A stretch of 64,000 nucleotides of DNA from positions 217,527 to 281,526 of the forward strand of contig UBWZ01000004.1 in NCBI GenBank assembly GCA_900469345.1, in the 5' to 3' direction. Below the pieces are notes generated by a model, which searched no databases, had not been told where the DNA came from, and saw only the letters and a program-made list of their open reading frames with translations. This DNA is from Hyphomicrobiales bacterium. Its GTDB lineage: Bacteria; Pseudomonadota; Alphaproteobacteria; Rhizobiales; Rhizobiaceae. The translations under genes were made by a program, and so were the position numbers. Below, piece after piece: positions 45,292-54,266 of this stretch (its first letter is position 1; each line of letters starts with the position of its first letter).

Positions 45292-45675
45292 TCCAGGCTA
45301 TCGATGCGCGGCATAGGAGACCCGTAGCCAGCCCCGCTGTTGATGAACGAGCGGGGCTTAGATTTGGGTAAATTCGAGTGCTGATGCTTTGGTGGTGGGG
45401 CCGGATGGCGCAGAGATTTGTAGAATTTTCAGCTCTTGAATGTACCAGTACCACCCCACGCGGTTGGTGGTGAAATGACGATCTATTGCCAGTAAGCGGA
45501 TTGCAGGCGCGATTTTCGAAACCAGGTACCGCTTGCTGTGACCGTTTTCATGTTTCCAAGTTGACACCTGGACGTCTGCAGCTTGTCCTCCTCCCAAAGT
45601 TCTTGATACATCACGACCGGCTTTCGATAGCACTCGAAGGCCATGATGAAACGGCCTGCACAGGAAACTGGTGCA
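45292..45675. other. 384-bp stretch without a recognised gene
   Basis: It starts with the terminator of the amino-sugar operon (45330-45358). The remainder has no recognisable gene. On the minus strand there is a readable stretch with Trp/Tyr-rich sequence (HFTTNRVGWYWYIQELK, roughly 45420-45480) and another frame with MYQELWEEDKLQTSR (near 45600). They could be decayed coding sequence, but I cannot assign them. The LysR promoter must lie in the right part. Confidence 0.4.
45330..45358 (+). terminator. Terminator of the amino-sugar operon
   Basis: AGCCCCGCT and AGCGGGGCT form a perfect 9-bp GC-rich stem with an 11-nt loop, 39 bp after the Gfo/Idh/MocA stop, followed by TAGATTTG. It is a good candidate for the end of the operon. 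Confidence 0.65.
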
Positions 45676-46581
45676 ATGAACATCAAACAGCTGGAAGTGC
45701 TCCGAACGCTTCTTTCCACCGGCTCTACAATCGCGACGGCAAAGGTGACGGGGCTCAGCCAGTCGGGCGTCAGCCGCATGCTGCAGCAGTTGGAGCAAGA
45801 CCTTTCGATCACCCTTTTCGTGCGCGACAAGGGCAGGCTGATCGCGACGCCCGAAGCGCTGGCGCTTGGACGCGACGCCGAAAACGTGCTGCTGGCCGTG
45901 GACCGCATGTCCGGCCATGCCGAGGATTTGCGTAGCGGCGCATCTGGACCCGAAATCGTCCGCATCGGCCTGCCCAGCAGTATGTGGGAAAATTTTGCAC
46001 CGGCCATGCTGGTCGACTACATCCGGGAATTCCCCGGCGTACGCATCGAGACCTTTTTCGAGACGACGACGGCGATCAACAAGCTGGTTGGCGAGCGGGT
46101 GATCGACATCGGCTTCCTGCGCATGGAAGGGGAGACGGGACCCGGGATCGCCGTGGAAAAGGTGGCAAGCGGCACGAGTGTCTGCGTCGTGCCCAAGGAT
46201 CACCCGCTCGCCGACCTTGAGGAGATCTCGGCGAAAGATTTGCGCAATGTGCCGCTGATCCTGATCGGGCGGCAGCGGCCCAACCGCATGTCGCTCGACC
46301 AGACCTTCAAGCGCGCCGGCGTCAAGCAGATGGTGAAGATTGAGACCCATACCAACAGCTCCGCCTGCTCCTATGTGGCGCATGGCCTCGGCGTCAGCAT
46401 CATCAGCAGCTTCTACGCTAATCTCTACCGACACCTGCCGGTAGTTCAGCGGCCTTTTGTACCGATGGCCTTACAGGAGTTCGGCCTTGCGCGGGCGGCC
46501 GGTGTTCCGCTGTCGATTGCCGCCCAAGCGCTTAGCGACGCTCTGAAAAAACAGATCCACCTGTCGCAGGAAATCGATTGA
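45676..46581 (+). CDS. LysR family transcriptional regulator of the peptide operon
   Basis: This 301-aa LysR protein has MNIKQLEVLRTLLSTGSTIATAKVTGLSQSGVSRMLQQLEQDLSITLFVRDKGRLIAT as the DNA-binding domain, and an effector domain with VRIGLPSSMWENFAPAMLVDYIREFPGV and SGTSVCVVPKDHPLADL. It resembles the OccR/NocR-type opine regulators in general form. The start at 45676 has AGGAA 9 nt upstream. It precedes the peptide importer operon on the same strand, and two TATGA/TCATA inverted repeats in the gap (46651-46696) are likely binding sites. The inducer is unknown. Confidence 0.88.
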   Translation: MNIKQLEVLRTLLSTGSTIATAKVTGLSQSGVSRMLQQLEQDLSITLFVRDKGRLIATPEALALGRDAENVLLAVDRMSGHAEDLRSGASGPEIVRIGLPSSMWENFAPAMLVDYIREFPGVRIETFFETTTAINKLVGERVIDIGFLRMEGETGPGIAVEKVASGTSVCVVPKDHPLADLEEISAKDLRNVPLILIGRQRPNRMSLDQTFKRAGVKQMVKIETHTNSSACSYVAHGLGVSIISSFYANLYRHLPVVQRPFVPMALQEFGLARAAGVPLSIAAQALSDALKKQIHLSQEID

Positions 46582-46650
46582 TATCAAAAGGATGAAGTTT
46601 TGAACGCGAAGCGGAGCTTACTTCAAAGCCTCGCGCCCGCTGCATAGCGG

Positions 46651-46696
46651 TATGAATTTCGTCATACTATTGCGCCTTTATGATCAATTCGTCATA
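46651..46696. promoter_or_regulatory. Tandem LysR-type sites before the peptide operon
   Basis: Two inverted repeats are present: TATGAATTTCGTCATA (46651-46666) and TATGATCAATTCGTCATA (46679-46696), with arms TATGA/TCATA and centres 29 bp apart. They lie between the LysR gene and the first permease. LysR regulators often bind two sites on the same DNA face. Confidence 0.5.
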
Positions 46697-46758
46697 GTTT
46701 TGGATAAAGAAACCGATGGTGACCGGAGGGAAAACCGGCCATCAATCGCGGGGATATC

Positions 46759-47703
46759 ATGCTGAGATTCATCCTGAGCCGTCTCGTGATGGCGCTTCCA
46801 ACGATCGTGCTCGTCTCCGTGACGGTCTTCGCACTGATCCGCTTCATTCCGGGGGATCCCGCAGCTTTGATGCTCGGCGACATGGCCCAGCCCGCCCAGA
46901 TCGCGGAGATGCGGACCGAACTCGGACTCGACAAGTCGATGCCGCAGCAGTTCTTTATCTGGGCTGGAAACGTCCTTCAGGGCGACTTCGGAAAATCCAT
47001 TGTCAACGACGAACCCGTACTGCCGCTAGTGGTGTCGCGCTTCGCTGTCAGTGCCCAGATCGTCCTGGTGGCGGTCCTGCTCGCCAGCCTAATCGCAGTC
47101 CCGGCCGGCGTCATCGCTGCATGGCGGCAGAACAGCCTGACCGACCTGGCATTAGTGGGCACGGCAACGGTTCTCTTGTCGATCCCGACCTTCTGGCTGG
47201 GCCTTTTGCTGCTCCTCTTCTTCGGTCTAAAGCTCGGCTGGCTGCCGGTGCTCGGCTATGTCTCGATCGGCAGCAATGTCGTCGGCGGTCTGCTGTACCT
47301 TGTGCTGCCGATAATGACGCTGGTCATCCACGAGGCGGGCGTGTTGATCCGCATGGCACGTGCCTCGACGCTGGAAGTGCTGCGGCTCGACTATATCACG
47401 CATGCCCGCGCCAAGGGTCTGTCGGAAAGTGCCGTTATCTGGCGCCACGCGTTCAAGAACGCCTTCGGCCCGACCTGGACGATGATCGGCCTGATTCTCG
47501 GCAACCTGCTCGGCGGTATCGCGGTCATCGAGACGGTGTTCACCATTCCGGGCCTCGGGCGCCTTATGGTCGACAGCATCTTCGCACGTGACTACCCGGT
47601 CATCCAGGGCTGCCTGCTGTTCGTCGCCCTGTCCTACGTGCTGGTCAATCTTTTCGTCGACCTGCTTTACCCCCTCTTCGATCCGCGGGTGGTTGCCGAA
47701 TGA
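46759..47703 (+). CDS. Peptide ABC importer permease (DppB-like)
   Basis: This 314-aa permease begins MLRFILSRLVMALPTIVLVSVTVFALIRFIPGDPAALMLGD, the DppB pattern, with six membrane segments and the loop DYITHARAKGLSESAVIWRHAFKNAFGPTWTMIG. GGGGA lies 6 nt before the ATG. It is the first gene of an operon permease-permease-ATPase-hydrolase-binding protein, an unusual order in which the binding protein comes last but one. It overlaps the next permease by ATGA. Confidence 0.92.
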   Translation: MLRFILSRLVMALPTIVLVSVTVFALIRFIPGDPAALMLGDMAQPAQIAEMRTELGLDKSMPQQFFIWAGNVLQGDFGKSIVNDEPVLPLVVSRFAVSAQIVLVAVLLASLIAVPAGVIAAWRQNSLTDLALVGTATVLLSIPTFWLGLLLLLFFGLKLGWLPVLGYVSIGSNVVGGLLYLVLPIMTLVIHEAGVLIRMARASTLEVLRLDYITHARAKGLSESAVIWRHAFKNAFGPTWTMIGLILGNLLGGIAVIETVFTIPGLGRLMVDSIFARDYPVIQGCLLFVALSYVLVNLFVDLLYPLFDPRVVAE

Positions 47704-48518
47704 AGACCTTCTCTCTCAACGGCCTGATCGGCGGGATACTGATCGCCTTTCTCGTTCTCACGGCTGCCATCGGCTTGGTATGGACGCCCTTCGATCCGAT
47801 GAAGCTGTCGTTCACGGCAAAGCTTGCAGCCCCCAGTGCTGCCCATCTTCTCGGCACAGACGAGTTCGGCCGTGACGTGTTGAGCCGCCTCATGATTGGA
47901 GCGCAGGCCAGCGTCTGGATCGGCTTTCTGACCGTCAGCTTCGCCACCATCTGCGGCACGCTGATCGGCCTCGTCAGCGGCTACGCCCGCGGGTGGGTGG
48001 ACGGGGTGATCATGGCGGTCAACAACGCCCTCATGGCGTTTCCGGGCATCCTGCTGGCGCTCGGCCTGCTCGCCGTCTTCGGTGCCAACCAGTACGGCAT
48101 CATCTTCGCGCTCGGCATCGCCTATACCCCGTCGATGGCGCGTGTGGTCCGCGGTGCGGTCCTGTCCCTGCGCGAGCGAGAATTCATCGAGGCCTCGCGG
48201 GTCATGGGCAATGGCGAGATCTTCACCATGGTCCGCCACGTCCTGCCCAATTGCCTGGCGCCGATCACGGTTCTTGCCACCTCGATGTTCGGCTGGGCCA
48301 TCCTGTCGGAAAGCGCGCTGTCCTTCCTCGGTCTCGGTGTGCCGCCGCCGGCTCCCACCTGGGGCAACATGCTGGCCGCGGGCCGTCCGTTCATCCAGCA
48401 GGCCGTCTGGCTCGGCCTCTTTCCCGGCCTTTGCATCGCGCTGACCTTGCTCGGCATCAATCTGTTGGGAGATGCCCTTCGCGACCGGTTGGACCCGCGC
48501 ATGAGAGGTTTGAAATGA
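47700..48518 (+). CDS. Peptide ABC importer permease (DppC-like)
   Basis: This 272-aa permease has HLLGTDEFGRDVLSRLMIGAQASVWIGFL, the loop REREFIEASRVMGNGEIFTMVRHVLPNCLAPITV, and SESALSFLGLGVPPPAPTWGNML. Its start overlaps the DppB-like stop and its stop overlaps the ATPase start, both by ATGA. It forms the heterodimeric channel with the upstream permease. Confidence 0.92.
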   Translation: MKTFSLNGLIGGILIAFLVLTAAIGLVWTPFDPMKLSFTAKLAAPSAAHLLGTDEFGRDVLSRLMIGAQASVWIGFLTVSFATICGTLIGLVSGYARGWVDGVIMAVNNALMAFPGILLALGLLAVFGANQYGIIFALGIAYTPSMARVVRGAVLSLREREFIEASRVMGNGEIFTMVRHVLPNCLAPITVLATSMFGWAILSESALSFLGLGVPPPAPTWGNMLAAGRPFIQQAVWLGLFPGLCIALTLLGINLLGDALRDRLDPRMRGLK

Positions 48519-50143
48519 CGACGGACACACTTTTGAGCGTGCGCGGACTCTCGCTTGAGGTCGCCCGCACCGGCCACAAGGTCGTCAACGATATCTCCTT
48601 CGACATCGCATCCGGCGAAATTTTTGGCATCGTCGGCGAGAGCGGCTCGGGCAAGACGCTCGCGACCCGCGCGCTGATTTCGCTGCTTCCGCCTGCAATC
48701 CGGGTCGCCAGCGGTTCGATCTCCTACAGGGGTCGCGACGTACTGGGCCTAAACGCGAAACAGTTGCGCAGCCTGCGAGGCGCGGAGATCGGCCTTGTCT
48801 TCCAGGAACCGATGACGTCGCTCAATCCGTCGATGTTCATCGGCCGGCAGCTGGAAGAAGGGCTCATCCTCCATACCAAGCTTTCGCCTGAAGAGCGTGG
48901 TGCCCGCATCCTCGACATGCTCCGCCGCGTCGGGATCAGCGATCCGGAAGGCGCCCTCGTCGCCTATCCGCACGAGTTTTCTGGTGGCATGCGCCAGCGC
49001 ATCATGCTCGCCTCGGTCATGCTGCTGAAACCTGCCCTATTGATTGCGGACGAGCCGACGACGGCGCTCGATGCGGTCATTCAGCGCGACGTGATGGAGC
49101 TGATGGTAGAGCTCACCCGCGCCGAGGGTACCGCCGTCCTCCTGATCAGCCACGATCTTCCGATGGTGGCGCGCTATACGAGCCGCATCGTCGTCATGGA
49201 GAAGGGCTCGATTGTCGAGCACGGCCGCACCGAAGACCTGCTGGAAGCGCCGCAACATCCCTATACGAAAAAGCTGCTCTCCTCGCTGCCGTTTCGCGGT
49301 GCGCCGCGCGTGGTCGATATGACGAAGGCGCCGATGGTTTCGGTCCGCAACGTCGTGGTCGACTACCCCGGCCGCAAGTCGCTGTTCAGGAAGGCAAAGG
49401 CGAAGCGCGCCCTGCACGGCGTCAGCATCGATATTCACGAGGGCGAAGTCGTGGCACTGGTGGGCGGATCAGGGTCCGGCAAAACCACGCTCGGTCGCAC
49501 CATCGCCGGGCTGGTCAAGGAAAACGAAGGCGAGATCCGCTTCCAGGGGCGGGCCCGCGACGACGACTGGCAGGACTACCGGATGAACTGCCAGATGGTG
49601 TTTCAGGATCCGTATTCCTCGCTTGATCCGCGCATGACGATCCTGGCGCTGGTCGAGGAGGCGCTGCGACTGGTGCCGAACCTCGATGCGGCGGCCAAAC
49701 GGAAACGCTCGCTCGAAACGCTGGAGGAGGTTGGGCTCGACGCCAGCTATGCCAGCCGCTACCCGCACGAACTCTCCGGCGGCCAGCGCCAGCGCGTAGC
49801 CATCGCTCGCGCAATTGCGCGCCGGCCGCGCTTCCTGATCGCCGACGAGCCGGTTTCGGCACTCGACGTAACGGTGCGGGCGCAGGTGCTCGACCTCTTC
49901 TCCGACCTGCAGAAGCGCTACGGCTTCTCCTGCCTGTTCATCAGCCACGACCTCGGTGTCGTCGAACAGGTCGCCGATCGCGTCGTCGTCATGCAGGACG
50001 GAAGGATCATCGAGGAAGGCGATCGCAACGCGATCTTCGACAGTCCGAAAGAAACCTACACGCGCCGGCTTCTCTCCGCCATTCCGGCACTCGATCACAA
50101 TGCGACCGGCGGCGTCACCCTCAAGTGGCGCTTCGAAAGCTGA
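48515..50143 (+). CDS. Fused peptide ABC importer ATPase (DppD-DppF-like)
   Basis: This 542-aa protein has two ATPase domains: domain 1 with GESGSGKTLATRALISLLPPAI, FQEPMTSLNPSM, FSGGMRQRIMLASVM and [11 protein letters not shown]; domain 2 from about residue 275 with [43 protein letters not shown] and LIADEPVSALD. The true start is the ATG at 48515 with AGAGGTT upstream; the frame stays open further left but only inside the permease. The stop overlaps the ATG at 50143 of the serine hydrolase. It energises the importer of this operon. Confidence 0.92.
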   Translation: MTTDTLLSVRGLSLEVARTGHKVVNDISFDIASGEIFGIVGESGSGKTLATRALISLLPPAIRVASGSISYRGRDVLGLNAKQLRSLRGAEIGLVFQEPMTSLNPSMFIGRQLEEGLILHTKLSPEERGARILDMLRRVGISDPEGALVAYPHEFSGGMRQRIMLASVMLLKPALLIADEPTTALDAVIQRDVMELMVELTRAEGTAVLLISHDLPMVARYTSRIVVMEKGSIVEHGRTEDLLEAPQHPYTKKLLSSLPFRGAPRVVDMTKAPMVSVRNVVVDYPGRKSLFRKAKAKRALHGVSIDIHEGEVVALVGGSGSGKTTLGRTIAGLVKENEGEIRFQGRARDDDWQDYRMNCQMVFQDPYSSLDPRMTILALVEEALRLVPNLDAAAKRKRSLETLEEVGLDASYASRYPHELSGGQRQRVAIARAIARRPRFLIADEPVSALDVTVRAQVLDLFSDLQKRYGFSCLFISHDLGVVEQVADRVVVMQDGRIIEEGDRNAIFDSPKETYTRRLLSAIPALDHNATGGVTLKWRFES

Positions 50144-51006
50144 TGCAGAACAGGATTCCGAAGATGACGACCTCCGACGCGCTGCACGCGATCTGCGATG
50201 CCCAGCCCTTCGTCACCCGCTTCATGGTGCGCAACCTGCTGACCGGCGAGGAGATTGCTCGCGGTGCCGATGAGGAGACGCCCTCCGGCAGCACCCGAAA
50301 GACCTCGATCATGATGGCGGCGCTGAAAGCCGCCCACGAGGGCCGCATCGACCTGGACGAGCCGATCACCTACGAGAAGCGGCTGGCAGAGGAAGTCGCC
50401 AGCGGCATGTTCCGCTTCATGACGCCGGGCATCGTCATTCCGCTGCGGGATGCCATTACCGGCATGATGGTGCTGAGCGACAACGTCTGCACGAAGATGG
50501 TGCTCGAGCGGCTGACGCTCGAAGAGGTCGACGGCTATTGCAAGGCTCTCGACATGGTGAACACCCATCATCGCTTTCTGATTCCGCCGCTGGCTTTGCC
50601 GGCAGATCATGCGCTGACGACGGTCACCACCACGTCAGCCGCCGACCAGGTGCTGCTGCTGCAGACAATCCTGGATGCGCAATCCTCCACGCAAGCGCAG
50701 GAAAAGCTCGGCTGCAGCGCCGACCTCTGTGGCTTCGGATTGGACACGCTAAAACACCAGGTGCTGCGCTACGGGATCCGCTCGCGCCTGCCGTTCGAGA
50801 CGCTGGTCGCCAGCAAGAGCGGTCGCGGCAAGCGCGGCCGCATGGATGCCGGCATTGTCTATAAGGACCGCGCGCCGTTCTTCATCATCACCGCTTACAC
50901 CGACGATGTGCCGCAGGTCATGGCCGATGGCACACCTGGCTACACCGTGTCGCTGGAAACGATCGGCAGGCTCGCAGAGGCCGCCTGGAACGGGTTTCAA
51001 TCGTAA
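50143..51006 (+). CDS. Beta-lactamase-fold serine hydrolase without signal peptide
   Basis: This 287-aa protein keeps the three penicillin-recognising motifs in order: S-T-R-K (SxxK, residues 50-53), S-D-N (112-114) and K-S-G (225-227), as in class A beta-lactamases. It has no signal peptide, so it is expected to be cytoplasmic, where a secreted beta-lactamase would be useless. It overlaps the ATPase stop (TGATG at 50141); an ATG at 50164 has AGGA 8 nt upstream and may be the true start. Its position inside a peptide importer operon suggests hydrolysis or transfer on an imported peptide, amide or lactam. Confidence 0.82.
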   Translation: MQNRIPKMTTSDALHAICDAQPFVTRFMVRNLLTGEEIARGADEETPSGSTRKTSIMMAALKAAHEGRIDLDEPITYEKRLAEEVASGMFRFMTPGIVIPLRDAITGMMVLSDNVCTKMVLERLTLEEVDGYCKALDMVNTHHRFLIPPLALPADHALTTVTTTSAADQVLLLQTILDAQSSTQAQEKLGCSADLCGFGLDTLKHQVLRYGIRSRLPFETLVASKSGRGKRGRMDAGIVYKDRAPFFIITAYTDDVPQVMADGTPGYTVSLETIGRLAEAAWNGFQS

Positions 51007-51037
51007 AGATAAATAACAGCAAAAGAGGGTAGAACGA

Positions 51038-52582
51038 ATGAAAAAGCTTCTTCTGGCGGGCGTTGCGGTGCTCGCCTTTACACAGGGCGCCAGCGCCCGC
51101 GACATTACCATCGCCCAGAGTTCGGACCTGCGCAGTGCCAATCCGGGCGTCAACCGAGACGGCAATACAGATGGTGTCATCCTGCACATCGTCGAGGGCT
51201 TGGTCGGCTACAACAACAGCGGAGAAGTCAAACCGCTGCTGGCCAAGAGCTTCGAGATGTCGCCCGACGGGTTGACCTATACGTTCACGCTGCGCACCGA
51301 CGTGAAATTCCACAACGGCAAGGCGCTGGCCGCCGAAGACGTCGTCTGGAACTGGACGCGCTACCTGAAGCCGGAAACCAAGTGGACCTGCCTTTCGGAC
51401 TTTGCCGAAGGTGGTGCGGCCCATGTCACCGGAGTCAAGGCGGCCGACCCCTCGACGGTGACCATCACGCTCGAAAAGCCGTCCGCTGTTTTCCTTGGCC
51501 TGATGTCGCGCCCCGAATGCGGCTACACCGGCATGATCTCGCCAGACTCGGTGGCTGCCGACGGAAGCTTCGTCAAGCCGATCGGCACCGGCCCGTTCCA
51601 ATGGGACGAGTGGAAGAAGGGTGAATACATTCACCTGAAGAAATTCGCCGATTATGTATCGCCGGAAAATCAAGGCAAACCGGACGGCATGGTCGGCTCC
51701 AAGCAGCCGCTCGCCGACGGCGTCAAGTTCATGGTTATTCCGGATGCATCGACCGTCAAGGCGGGCCTGGAATCCGGCGTGCTCGACACGGCCGAGATTT
51801 CGCCGGACCTGATCCCGGAGTTCAAGTCGAGCGACAAGACCCAGTTGATCGTGTCGCGCAACAACGGCAAGAACCTGTTCTACATCCAGACTCGTGACAA
51901 GGTGCTGAGCAATCCGGGCGTGCGCCGCGCAATGGCGATGGCGCTCGATCTCGACGAACTCGTCGCCGCTGCCTCCAACGGAACGGGCGAGGCGAACGGC
52001 TCGATGGTATCGCAGGACAGTGTCTATTTCGACGACACGCAAAAGAAACGCCTTCCCTACGACATCGAGGCCGCCAAGAAGGAACTGGCAGCGGCGGGCT
52101 ACAAAGGCGAACCGATCTCGATCATCGCCAACAAGCGCGGCAACGTGCCGAGCTTCCCGGCTGCGGTCATAGCTCAGGCAATGATGCAGCAGGCAGGCCT
52201 CAACGTGCAGATCGAAGTCCTCGATTACGCGACCCAGGTCGACCGTCGTCGCTCGGGCAATTACCAGATCATCTCGCAGTCGGTCGCGCCGCGCCTCGAC
52301 CCTGCCCTGATGTATGCCTTCTACGTCGGCAACAAGGACAAGAATGCCTCGCTGATGTGGGACGATCCGAAGGCCGTTGAGTTGATGAAGGCGGCTTACG
52401 TCGAGCCTGACCAGGCCAAGCGCCAGAAGATCTTCGACGAGTTTCACGAACTGATGCTGAAGGAAATGCCGGGCATATTCCTCTACGACATGGTGGACGT
52501 CTGGGGCGCCACCAAGAAGCTCAAAGGCATGCCGGTCTGGCAGTCAAACGCCCGCCTCTGGGAAGTGTCGGTCGAAAACTGA
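51038..52582 (+). CDS. Peptide-type ABC substrate-binding protein (SBP_bac_5)
   Basis: This 514-aa protein has a signal peptide MKKLLLAGVAVLAFTQGASA. The mature part (RDITIAQSSDLRSANPGVNRDGNTDGVILHIVEGLVGYN, TYTFTLRTDVKFHNGKALAAEDVVWNWTRYL) is SBP_bac_5. It captures the substrate for the permeases and ATPase upstream. Being after the ATPase and hydrolase, 31 bp downstream, it is probably in the same transcript. A perfect 10-bp hairpin follows (52590-52614). The ligand is unknown; neighbouring hydrolases suggest an amide- or glutamate-containing compound. Confidence 0.92.
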   Translation: MKKLLLAGVAVLAFTQGASARDITIAQSSDLRSANPGVNRDGNTDGVILHIVEGLVGYNNSGEVKPLLAKSFEMSPDGLTYTFTLRTDVKFHNGKALAAEDVVWNWTRYLKPETKWTCLSDFAEGGAAHVTGVKAADPSTVTITLEKPSAVFLGLMSRPECGYTGMISPDSVAADGSFVKPIGTGPFQWDEWKKGEYIHLKKFADYVSPENQGKPDGMVGSKQPLADGVKFMVIPDASTVKAGLESGVLDTAEISPDLIPEFKSSDKTQLIVSRNNGKNLFYIQTRDKVLSNPGVRRAMAMALDLDELVAAASNGTGEANGSMVSQDSVYFDDTQKKRLPYDIEAAKKELAAAGYKGEPISIIANKRGNVPSFPAAVIAQAMMQQAGLNVQIEVLDYATQVDRRRSGNYQIISQSVAPRLDPALMYAFYVGNKDKNASLMWDDPKAVELMKAAYVEPDQAKRQKIFDEFHELMLKEMPGIFLYDMVDVWGATKKLKGMPVWQSNARLWEVSVEN

Positions 52583-52589
52583 CACCGTC

Positions 52590-52614
52590 GCCGCGCCGGA
52601 AGACCCGGCGCGGC
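52590..52614 (+). terminator. Hairpin after the peptide-binding protein
   Basis: GCCGCGCCGG and CCGGCGCGGC form a perfect 10-bp stem with a 5-nt loop, 7 bp after the stop codon. There is no T run. It may end most transcripts or protect the upstream mRNA before the M20 gene. Confidence 0.6.
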
Positions 52615-52711
52615 ACACCATTCTTCATCGAATTGATCCGGCGAGCGTGAGCTGCCGGCAGGTTCTTTGCGCCCGATCGACAGGGCTGGGAACTGACCAC
52701 GAGGACATGCC

Positions 52712-54154
52712 ATGAACCGCGACGCCGTAACCGCCATTGCCGATGCAATCGAACGGATGAAGCCCGAATTTACGATCATCAGCGACCGCATCTGGGATTT
52801 CGCCGAGCTCAAATTTGACGAGACCCGCTCGTCAGAAGTCCTCGCGAAGACGCTTGAGGAGAACGGCTTTTCCGTAACGCGTGGGGTTGCCGGAATGGAC
52901 ACGGCCTTTATCGGCGAATTCGGCAGCGGCAAGCCCGTCATCGCCATTCTGGGTGAGTTCGATGCACTGGCCGGCATGAGCCAGGCAGCCGGCATTGCCG
53001 AGCCGAAGCCGCTTGCCTCGGGCGGCACGGGCCACGGCTGCGGCCATAACCTGCTCGGCGTCGGGTCGCTGATGGCTGCGATTGCGCTTGCCCGGCATCT
53101 GCAGGACAACAATCTCGCCGGCATTGTGCGCTACTACGGCTGCCCGGGCGAGGAAGGCGGCTCCGGCAAGACGTTTATGGTTCGCGCCGGCCTGTTCGAC
53201 GACGTCGATACCGCGCTCACCTGGCATCCCGCGCCGTTCAACGGCGTGCGCTCGACCAACAATCTCGCGGTTCTGGAATACTACTACCGCTTCAAGGGAC
53301 TGGCCGCGCATGCCTCGAACGCCGCCCATCTTGGCCGTTCTGCGCTTGACGCCGTGGAACTGATGAATGTCGGCGTCAACTTCCTGCGCGAACACATGCC
53401 GCAGGATTGCCGCGTCCATTATGCGATCACAGACACCGGCGGCCGAGCGGCGAATGTCGTCCAGGCGCAGGCAGAGGTCGTCTACCTGATCCGGGCTCCG
53501 GAGATGCCGCAGGCGCTCGATCTTGCCCGCCGCGTCGACAAGGTGGCCCGTGGTGCAGCGATGATGACCGAGACCGAGGTCGAGATCGTCTTCGACACCG
53601 CATCCACCAACCTTCTGCCGAACATCACGCTCGAAACCGCCATGCACGAAAACCTGGTGGCGCTCGGCCCGATCAGCTTTGACGAGGCCGATCTCGCCTT
53701 CGCCAAGTCGATTCAGGACACGTTCACCGACGAGGCGATCAAGAGCAGCATCCGGCTTTACCAGATCAAAGGCGACGTCTTCTCCAACAGCAAGGTCGAT
53801 GGTTCGACGCCGCTGCATCTCGGCTTGCGTGATTTCGAGAGACAGTCTCATTTCCGCGCCGGCTCGACCGATGTGGGCGATGTCAGCTGGGTGACGCCGA
53901 CGGCCCAATGCTGGACACCGACTTGGGCGATCGGCACCAATCCGCACACCTGGCAGGTGGTGGCGCAGGGCAAGAGCGCAGCGGCCCACAAGGCGATGGC
54001 ACATGCCGCAAAAGCGATCGCAACGACCGGTCTTTCGCTGATGACTTCGCCCGACCTGCTTGCTGCGGCGAAAGCGGAATGGCGCGAGAAGACAGAAGGA
54101 CAGGCCTATGTCTGCCCTATTCCAGACAGTGTCACGCCGTCCATGCCGGGCTGA
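52712..54154 (+). CDS. M20 amidohydrolase, AbgB-like (aminobenzoyl-glutamate hydrolase type)
   Basis: This 480-aa protein has the AbgB/M20D pattern: ILGEFDALAGMSQ, GGTGHGCGHNLLGVGSLMAAIALA, YYGCPGEEGGSGKTFMVRAG, TWHPAPFN, the dimerisation domain AAHASNAAHLGRSALDAVELMNVGVNFLREH, and a late DVGDVSWVTPTAQ. AbgB splits p-aminobenzoyl-glutamate together with AbgA, but relatives act on indole-acetyl and other N-acyl amino acids. It is the last gene of the peptide importer cluster, convergent with the next operon. It would cleave the imported N-acyl amino acid or peptide. No AbgA partner is present. Confidence 0.87.
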   Translation: MNRDAVTAIADAIERMKPEFTIISDRIWDFAELKFDETRSSEVLAKTLEENGFSVTRGVAGMDTAFIGEFGSGKPVIAILGEFDALAGMSQAAGIAEPKPLASGGTGHGCGHNLLGVGSLMAAIALARHLQDNNLAGIVRYYGCPGEEGGSGKTFMVRAGLFDDVDTALTWHPAPFNGVRSTNNLAVLEYYYRFKGLAAHASNAAHLGRSALDAVELMNVGVNFLREHMPQDCRVHYAITDTGGRAANVVQAQAEVVYLIRAPEMPQALDLARRVDKVARGAAMMTETEVEIVFDTASTNLLPNITLETAMHENLVALGPISFDEADLAFAKSIQDTFTDEAIKSSIRLYQIKGDVFSNSKVDGSTPLHLGLRDFERQSHFRAGSTDVGDVSWVTPTAQCWTPTWAIGTNPHTWQVVAQGKSAAAHKAMAHAAKAIATTGLSLMTSPDLLAAAKAEWREKTEGQAYVCPIPDSVTPSMPG

Positions 54155-54266
54155 CAGAGTGGTCCTGCATTAGATCGACCACACCTTCCCGGATCGCTCC
54201 CATATGATGGCCGCGTCTGCGCCCGCTGCAAGTGTAAGGACGCTATACGCCAGAAAGGACAGCCTT

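Noticed and set aside
47993..48514. N-terminal extension of the fused ATPase
   Set aside because: The frame is open but lies inside the DppC-like permease in another frame; the ATG at 48515 has a ribosome site and gives the normal N-terminus.
50918..54004. Long minus-strand frames over the binding protein and AbgB-like genes
   Set aside because: The plus strand carries signal peptide, SBP_bac_5 and M20 motifs over the same bases.
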